Below are positions 28,760 to 33,845 of a stretch of 33,845 nucleotides of DNA, one piece after another. Each line of letters begins with the position of its first letter. Positions within the stretch are counted from its first letter, which is position 1. The notes below the pieces were generated by a model, which was not told where the DNA came from, made no database searches, and saw only the letters and a list, made by a program, of their open reading frames with translations. Source of the stretch: Chara braunii (Eukaryota; Streptophyta; Charophyceae; Charales; Characeae); contig BFEA01000208.1 in assembly GCA_003427395.1 (NCBI GenBank), positions 470,989 to 504,833 of the forward strand. Direction: 5' to 3'. A program made the position numbers and the translations under genes.

Positions 28760-29152
28760 TAGCAGAATATGCAACAACTATCCAAAGACGCATGCCCAAA
28801 CGAAAGCGAAGTTCCCATTCACGAACCATGTAACAAGCTACACCCAGTAAGAAATGAAGGACAATCATTTCGTAAGGGCCACCATTATAAAGCCATTCAT
28901 CAAGTGAAGTTGCTTCCCATATAGGATAAAATTGTAAGCCAATAGCTGCTCATGTAGGAACAATAGCACCAGAGATGATATTATTACTTTCCATAATAAA
29001 GTAAAGAACTGGAAACAGGTTCACAAATACCATCGGTATCTACTGGAGGAGCTGCAATAAAAGCAATGATAAATACAAAATTGCAGTCAAAAGAGTAGGA
29101 ATCATTAATACACTGAACCATCCAATGTATAGTCGGTTTTCAGTGCTAGTGA
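28760..29152 (-). pseudogene. psbA: Plastid-derived psbA fragment in nuclear DNA (NUPT)
   Basis: On the minus strand the sequence gives [22 protein letters not shown], then (another frame) [32 protein letters not shown] and [12 protein letters not shown]. These are about residues 20-150 of the photosystem II D1 protein. D1 is plastid-encoded, yet here it has frameshifts (one base lost after TLLTA), an in-frame TGA (PT*AAIG) and missense changes, and nuclear repeats surround it. It is a decayed nuclear plastid insertion, not a working gene. A telomere-like array starts 42 bp beyond its 5' end. Confidence 0.93.
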
Positions 29153-29193
29153 CCGTGTCATAAAAATAACCAAATAAATTTCAACTTTCACGT

Positions 29194-29397
29194 CTTTAGG
29201 GGCTTAGGGGTTAGGGGTTTAGGGTTTAGGGGTTAAGGGTTAGGGTTTAGGGGTTAGGGGTTAGGGGTTAGGGTTTAGGGTTTAGGGTTTTAGGGTTTTA
29301 GGGTTAGGGGTTTAGGGGTTAGGGGTTTAGGGGTTTGGGGTTTGGGGTTAGGGTTTAGGGTTTAGGGGTTGTGTTTTAGGGGTTAGGGGTTAGGGGT
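29194..29397 (+). repeat. Interstitial telomere-like array (TTTAGGG/TTAGGGG variants)
   Basis: About 200 bp of TTTAGGG, TTAGGGG and TTTAGGGG in G-rich orientation on the plus strand, with few other bases. TTTAGGG is the plant-type telomere repeat. The irregular unit suggests decay or a subtelomeric origin. The following 29398-29900 holds no recognised gene. Confidence 0.9.
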
Positions 29398-29898
29398 AGT
29401 CATCAATGAACACATAAGTGGTCTACAAGTCGTTAAACAACGAGTGAATCAGCGGACGGGAAGGAGCCTAAATCGACAGACTTTAGTTAGTCCGTCGGTT
29501 ATTAAGTCTTTTTTAGGTACTTTTTTTTTCTTCGTTTGAGATTACTTGCATCTGTTCATAGCTTTGCCACAGATTCGCAACAATGAATCCTTTTTATTAA
29601 GTTTTTTTTTTTAATGGAAAGCTTATCTTTGGTTCTTTTAAAAAAGGATAGAACGACTAGCGCCTACGATCATTTTTTTGCGGCGATTGGTCCTCATTGT
29701 TCCAAATGGAGCCCTCCATTTAGTTGTGTGCCAATGGTTCCATTTGATATGTGAATTGTCAATGGTCACGACTCTCCCCTCCAGCAGCCGCAATTGTTGG
29801 ACTTCCGACTTTCATTTTTCGCTCCTATTCAGATCTATTTCTAAGGTTCCTTTCACCATCCGTCACTTGGATCTGATTTCTGGCTCAATAAGAACAAA

Positions 29899-29900
<2 letters not shown>

Positions 29901-29929
<29 letters not shown>

Positions 29930-30159
29930 GGAAAAACACCAGCTATTTCAGCTAGAAGTTATGGTAGGAGCATGTACTTCTAGCTGTTTCACTACCATCT
30001 TCACCCGAATAGAAGGCCCGGTAATTATTGCCGTATCTGGGCTGAAAGTTGTGCCAAATACAGCTATAATGACCGGGCGTTCTATTCGGGTGAAGACGAT
30101 AGTGCCCCTGATCCATTGGTGGGGAGCATCACATGCTGGAAAGAGGGTCCAGGATCCCC
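29901..30159 (-). repeat. LINE 3'-end repeat, copy E (3' terminus of LINE 2)
   Basis: Hairpin 1 is CTGGA / TCCAG with loop CCCTCTT. Hairpin 2 is AGCTAGAAGT (29985-29976 on minus) with ACTTCTAGCT (29959-29950), ten perfect pairs, around a loop containing CATGCTCCTACCAT, nearly identical to copy A. A separate 115-bp fold-back (29990-30104) is inserted between the two hairpins. The poly(A) starts about 20 nt after hairpin 2. Confidence 0.85.
29990..30104. repeat. 115-bp fold-back with CACTA ends
   Basis: Arms 29990-30040 and 30054-30104 (51 nt each) are complementary except for about seven positions, around a 13-nt loop. The ends read CACTACCATCTTCACCCG and its near complement. CACTA is the terminus of En/Spm transposons, but the flanking 3 bp (TTT and CCC) are not a duplication. 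It is a MITE candidate or a hairpin formed inside the LINE. Confidence 0.75.
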
Positions 30160-30467
30160 AATAATACAATTCAGATCATGTGCATAAAAACGAGTGGGGA
30201 TAGAGAACACCTCTTCAACTCGTTAAAGGTCGCCTGGTGTAGCACTTTAAAGCAAACCACTCTGCTCCCTGTTTACTTTTGTAATGTGACAATGGCAACC
30301 CTCCCTCAACCCAAACCATTGCAAATTCACCAAGGTTAGTTCCGAAGGAGAAAAAGGACCATGAAAACAATTTGGAGATCTAAGAGAGGCTCCTGGCTGA
30401 AGCTTGAACCATTCCCGAAATACAGCATGGAAATCCTTTTTGAAAGGAACCCCTTGGCCATTTCACC

Positions 30468-30512
30468 TCCCCCTCCCCCCCCCCTCCTCTTCCCCCCCGA
30501 CCTCCCTAGGCA
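30468..30512 (-). promoter_or_regulatory. G-rich tract in LINE 2 3' UTR (possible G-quadruplex)
   Basis: On the minus (sense) strand there are at least four runs of three or more G within about 45 nt, including GGGGGGG and a run of ten or more. It can form a G-quadruplex by the usual rule. Comparable G-rich tracts are known in mammalian L1 3' UTRs. Confidence 0.6.
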
Positions 30513-31140
30513 GTCCATTCCAAATTTCTGAATACGTTGTCGTATGTTTTTTTTCCGGAAAACTGTTTAATTTAATTTTAAGGGTAGACCAGTGAGCTCA
30601 AATTTGAGTTTGTAACTTTGTACCAATTTTACAAATACGTCGGCTATTTCAGTAATTTTCTGTTTTACTATCTCTCTCTGGACCAGCTGGTCCATAGCAT
30701 CGCTTTGCGACCGGTTTTATACAGATTTTGTCGAAGAGAGGAGAGCTGAAGACCAGGAGGTTCCCAGTGACCCAAACAATCCGTGTTAGGTTCCTCCAAC
30801 TACAGTCCCAACATCTCCAAAATAAGACGACATTTGGACATTGCATAAAAGTGTGTTCAATTGTCTCTCTGATTTTCTTAATAGGAAACGCAGAAATAGA
30901 AGATTTACACCATGGAAAGGCTAGACCCCTTTGTCCCAAGGAGGAACGGTCAATGAGCTAATCTTTAGTGGGCAGACAACGATGTACTATCTGCCATTGC
31001 AACGAAGCAAATTTTGTCGGACGCTGTTTAAAATTGTTCAAAACTTTGACTTTCCTAAGTAGATCTATATCAATGTTAAGGTGACAAACCCACCTTCCTT
31101 GTACTACCGCCACTATGTCCACCTTCGGTCGTAGCGAACG

Positions 31141-31511
31141 CTATGTCACCCTGACAGAAAGTGAAATGAGAGTTCATGGTTTTCCCCTCTTATGGGTTTG
31201 CCAACTCCATTCTTCCACGTCTATCAGGAGTGCAGGGATGGGAAGCTATGGGTGATAGGCTCTCCATCCTCTGAGAGAGGAGACATATAACACTCTGATC
31301 CGATATAACATACAGAAGGAAAAAAACAAGACTTGATTGTTGGGAGGATTAAGAAGGAGGCATCCCATCTAATTCCAAATGAATCACCTGTCCTATCCTA
31401 TGCTGATAATTAGGCTGAATCCCAACTACCCAATCAGCCTCTTTAATGTTGGGACCTCTTTTCAATGTTCTAATCCATGCCAAAGGAATAGAAAAGATGA
31501 TGTGATCCAGG
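31141..31511. other. Unassigned sequence
   Basis: No gene recognised. I see no plant snRNA upstream element (RTCCCACATCG) or well-placed TATA box before the U6-like sequence. Confidence 0.5.
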
Positions 31512-31529
31512 TTCATGGCTGGACTTTCA

Positions 31530-31611
31530 TCAAAATGGGAATGATACGGAGAAGATTAGCATGGCCCCTGTGCAAGGATGACACGCGTGAATCGAGAATT
31601 TTAATTTTTTT
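31530..31611 (+). pseudogene. U6 snRNA-like sequence (probable pseudogene)
   Basis: From AAAATGGGAATGATACGGAG through AAGATTAGCATGGCCCCTG, GCAAGGATGACACGC and ATCGAGAA to a T-rich end, it follows plant U6 from about nucleotide 25 to the terminator. The invariant ACAGAGA box is ACGGAGA, and the base after CCCCTG is T where C is usual. The 5' hairpin is not recognisable. The AGC triad and the T run at the end are kept. A run of A then G follows. With no promoter elements and a changed key box it is probably a retropseudogene. Confidence 0.85.
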
Positions 31612-31659
31612 GAAAAAAAAGGGGGGGATAAAAAAGCCGTGTCGTGGGCTACTCATGCT

Positions 31660-32490
31660 GCTAGCAACCCTAAACCCGAAACCCTAACCCCCTCATCGCT
31701 CATGTTGTGGGCTACGCATACCGCACATAACCCTTAACCCCTCATTACTCATGTCGTGGACTACCGATACCGAAAGTAACCCTAGACCCTAAACAGTAAA
31801 ACCATTATCACTCATGTTGAGGGCTACCCATACTTTCAGTAACCCTGAACCCTACACCCCTCATCGCTCATGGTGTGGGCTACCCATACTTCCACTGACT
31901 TGACAATCGTCATTGCTCATATCAGGGGCCCGTAGCCGTAAACTCTAAACCCTAAACTGTAACCCCCTCATCTCTCATGTTGTGGGCTACCCATACCGCT
32001 CATAGCCCTTAACCCCTCATCGCCCATATTGTGGCTACCACCATACTAACAGTAACCCTAAACACCCCCCATCGCTTATGATGAGGGCTACCCATACCAC
32101 CAGTAACGTTGAACCCTACACCCCTCATCGCTCATGCCGTGGGCTATACGTACAGTAACCTGACAACCATCATCGCTCAGGTCAAGTGCCCTTAATTGTG
32201 AACTCTAAACCGTAAACCCTAACCCCCTCATCGCTCATATTGTGGGCTACCCATACCATGCGTAACCCTAAACTCCTCATCGCTCATGTCGTGGGCTACC
32301 CATACTACCTGTAACCCTAAACACTAAACCCTTCATTGCTCATGCCGGGGGCTACCCATACTTCAGGTAACCCTATGACTGTCATTGCTTCTGTTTGGGG
32401 CTACCCATGCTGCCCATAACCCTAAACTCTAAGCCCTTAACCCCTCCTCGCTCATGGCATCACCCATACTGCCAGTATCCCCGACACCCT
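31660..32490 (-). repeat. Telomere-derived satellite with about 265-bp higher-order unit
   Basis: The plus strand repeats monomers of about 50 bp: CCCTAAACCCTAAACCCC, CTCATCGCTCATG, then TGTGGGCTACCCATAC. Monomers differ, but their order recurs. CATGTTGTGGGCTAC or a close variant starts larger units at 31701, 31976 and 32236. A monomer with TGACAA(T/C)CRTCAT and one with GTAAACYCTAAAC recur at the same place in successive units. The CCCTAAA orientation is opposite to the array at 29194-29397. Confidence 0.8.
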
Positions 32491-32860
32491 CATTGCGCAT
32501 CTCTCAGCTGCCATCATACAAAAATTCCCTAGTATAGTGCTATCACAACTGTTCCAGAATCCTTTCTGTTAATGCCGGGTAATCAAATGCACTGATACTG
32601 CTGCGGCCTGAGTTGGAGGCTGAATGATCATATGAATCGCGGCGAGTTACATCCCTTGCAGGATGCTTGGAGGCCGTCACATTCACATGAGTCACATCGG
32701 GTGCCACATGCTGGGACAGCATCACTGTCACATGCATGGCATAGAGTGCAGGATGGTGATACGCATCACCTGCAGGGTGTGAGGTGGCAGGCCTTGTCGC
32801 CCGTCGAGGGTTGCGCAAAAGACAGCTTGGCAAGTCCAGGGTCAGGCAACCTTTGGCGAA
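32491..32860. other. Unassigned sequence with short internal repeats
   Basis: Contains recurring TGCAGGATG, TCACATG and GCATCAC motifs in 32650-32780, perhaps a decayed tandem repeat. No coding region recognised. Confidence 0.45.
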
Positions 32861-33213
32861 ATAGGTTTGTTGAAGCTGGGTCCAGTCCATGCGGCTCAAT
32901 TGCGCACACATTCAACTGTTGGTAAACAGGTCTTGAGTTCAGTGCTGAGAGAATCAGATCAATACGGAAAGAAAAGGTTTGGCAAAGCTGTTCCCAGCAC
33001 ACGTTGTGAATGGTTCACATCTTCACACATTTAACCGTTGATAAACAGGTCATGAGTTTGAATCCTGATGGAATCAGATGGATAGGAAATGAAAAGGCTT
33101 GGCGAAGCTGGACCCAGCCTATGTGGCTGAATGGTACACATGTTTAATTGTCGATAAACAGGTCATGAGCTCGATTCCTGATAGAATCAAATTAATAGGG
33201 AAAGGAAAGTTTT
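32861..33213 (+). repeat. Three tandem tRNA-like units, 109-113 bp
   Basis: Aligned on TAAACAGG (32933, 33042, 33155). Units share a box like TGGCTGAATGGTACACA (A box-like), an anticodon-arm-like stem such as TGTTTA / TAAACA, GGTCATGAG, then a B-box-like TTTGAATCC or CTCGATTCC, then GAATCA and a purine-rich spacer with GGCTTGGCGAAGCTGGACCC. The third unit folds best; the first is most diverged. Acceptor stems are not evident, so these are tRNA-derived repeats, not genes. Confidence 0.65.
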
Positions 33214-33219
33214 GTGGAA

Positions 33220-33845
33220 CGTCAAGCTGTACTGTGGCATTCTGAGTTCCACACGGGCCCTGCCGGGCCCGACCAGGTAGGACCAGGGGTTGGTTAGGGG
33301 GTGTTTAGGTCCAGTTAGGCCCCCCTATGTCGTTTCGGCCCATTTCAGGGCCCGTAGGTCCGTAGGCCGAGTTAGGCCAGGTTAGGTGACAGGCCCTGGC
33401 GCACGTTTTGCGCCAGACCCTGTGAGGCAGCGCCGTTTCGTTTAGGCGCTGGTCGTTGAGGCCCAGCCTCCGTTTTGGGCACCAGCTCACCCGGCCGCCG
33501 GTCGCAGGTTAGATCGGACGGGCCTGTTTCGATTGGAGGCACATCGGAGGCCGGACCAGCGCTATTTATAGCTGGCCGGCCTCAGCCTCAGTAGGCATTC
33601 CTTCGGGTAGTAGTTGTAGTCGGTGATAGGTAGAGCTGAGTTGTCTCCCAGCACTGGGCGCTGAGTTAGGTTTCGGCCACGAGCTTGAGCTGCAGTTTAC
33701 TGCAGCGGAGGCTAGGGAGAGGTCCAGTTATGGCGGAGGCCAGGGGGCTTACCTGATGACTTACCTGTGATGCCATCGCTCCAGCTTCGTCTTCAGCACG
33801 TCCATACCTGCATCAAGGCGACACCTTTCGCAGGTTAGTACCTGG
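33220..33845 (+). repeat. LTR-like promoter region, cut by the window end
   Basis: GGCC-rich with hairpins (CTGGCGCA / TGCGCCAG around 33396-33416). A TATTTATAG box at 33563-33571 sits between GCCGGACCAGC (33550-33560) and GCTGGCCGGC (33571-33580). The look and base composition resemble the U3-TATA-R part of the LTR at 17853. It is too diverged to align with it, and no second copy is in the window, so the LTR call is inference. Confidence 0.45.

Larger units (their letters stand above)
29901..31140 (-). mobile_element. LINE 2: 3' fragment of the same family, with poly(A)
   Basis: On the minus strand it begins near RPKVDIVAVVQGRWVCHLNI (about 31130-31070), passes the zf-RVT region (GLAFPWCKSS, IEHTFMQCPNVVLFW; to about 30745), and has a 3' UTR of about 600 bp that shares CCATTGCA and CACCAA motifs with LINE 1. 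It ends in the two-hairpin element and a 29-nt poly(A) (T run 29901-29929). One in-frame stop splits the zf-RVT part. It is 5'-truncated; weak similarity may reach 31300. Confidence 0.88.

Noticed and set aside
32861-33845. CRISPR array or bacterial phage features
   Set aside because: Repeats are long, diverged and without equal spacers; the whole window is eukaryotic in character.

Overview
This window looks like nuclear DNA of a streptophyte (land plant or, more likely, a charophyte alga of the Chara type). The basis is mixed. I see a broken plastid psbA fragment, TTTAGGG-type telomere-like arrays, a plant-style Ty3 chromovirus primed by initiator-Met tRNA, plant-type U6 snRNA sequences and very dense microsatellites. 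The genus is inference. There is no bacterial-style operon and no intact host gene. The only credible host coding sequence is one internal exon of a universal-stress-protein (USP) gene at 7870-7991. A 490-bp run of N (12297-12786) is an assembly gap.

Layout. 1-1200: microsatellite, a dispersed repeat, and solo copies of a small structured 3'-end repeat with A-tails. 1480-2331: a tandem array on the minus strand whose units have been hit by a tRNA-derived SINE, a tailed U6 retropseudogene and a near-perfect palindromic Tourist-like MITE. 3105-7830: a 5'-truncated, decayed LINE on the minus strand (endonuclease, RT, zf-RVT, 3' UTR, poly(A)). 7870-7991: the USP exon, followed by an 860-bp TTC tract and AC repeats. 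9428-11386: a long retroelement gag on the minus strand without pol, with its leader and a TTGACC array upstream. 13-17 kb: low-complexity and repeat DNA. 17853-25598: a complete-length but broken Ty3/gypsy chromovirus with both LTRs, PBS and PPT. 25.6-28.5 kb: short palindromes, fold-backs, a purine/pyrimidine switch and an 88-bp minisatellite. 28760-29397: plastid psbA fragment beside a telomere-like array. 29901-31140: 3' end of a second LINE of the same family. 31530-31611: U6-like sequence. 31660-32490: telomere-derived satellite with higher-order structure. 32861-33213: tandem tRNA-like units. 33220-end: an LTR-like promoter region.

The most interesting signal is the LINE 3' end. Seven sequences, two of them ends of recognisable LINEs, share a first hairpin (GCTGGR, 7-nt loop CCYNNTT, YCCAGC). 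Five of them also have a second hairpin whose stem sequence differs completely from copy to copy while base pairing and a loop like ATGCTYYTNYCA are kept, followed by an A-tail. That is the pattern of an RNA structure under selection, probably the recognition site for the LINE reverse transcriptase, also carried by short non-coding copies. Other signals are two different RNA-derived insertions at the same site of neighbouring tandem units, a 5' leader block shared by two different LTR elements, TATA boxes in the loop of inverted repeats, and a huge TTC tract just inside a host-gene intron.
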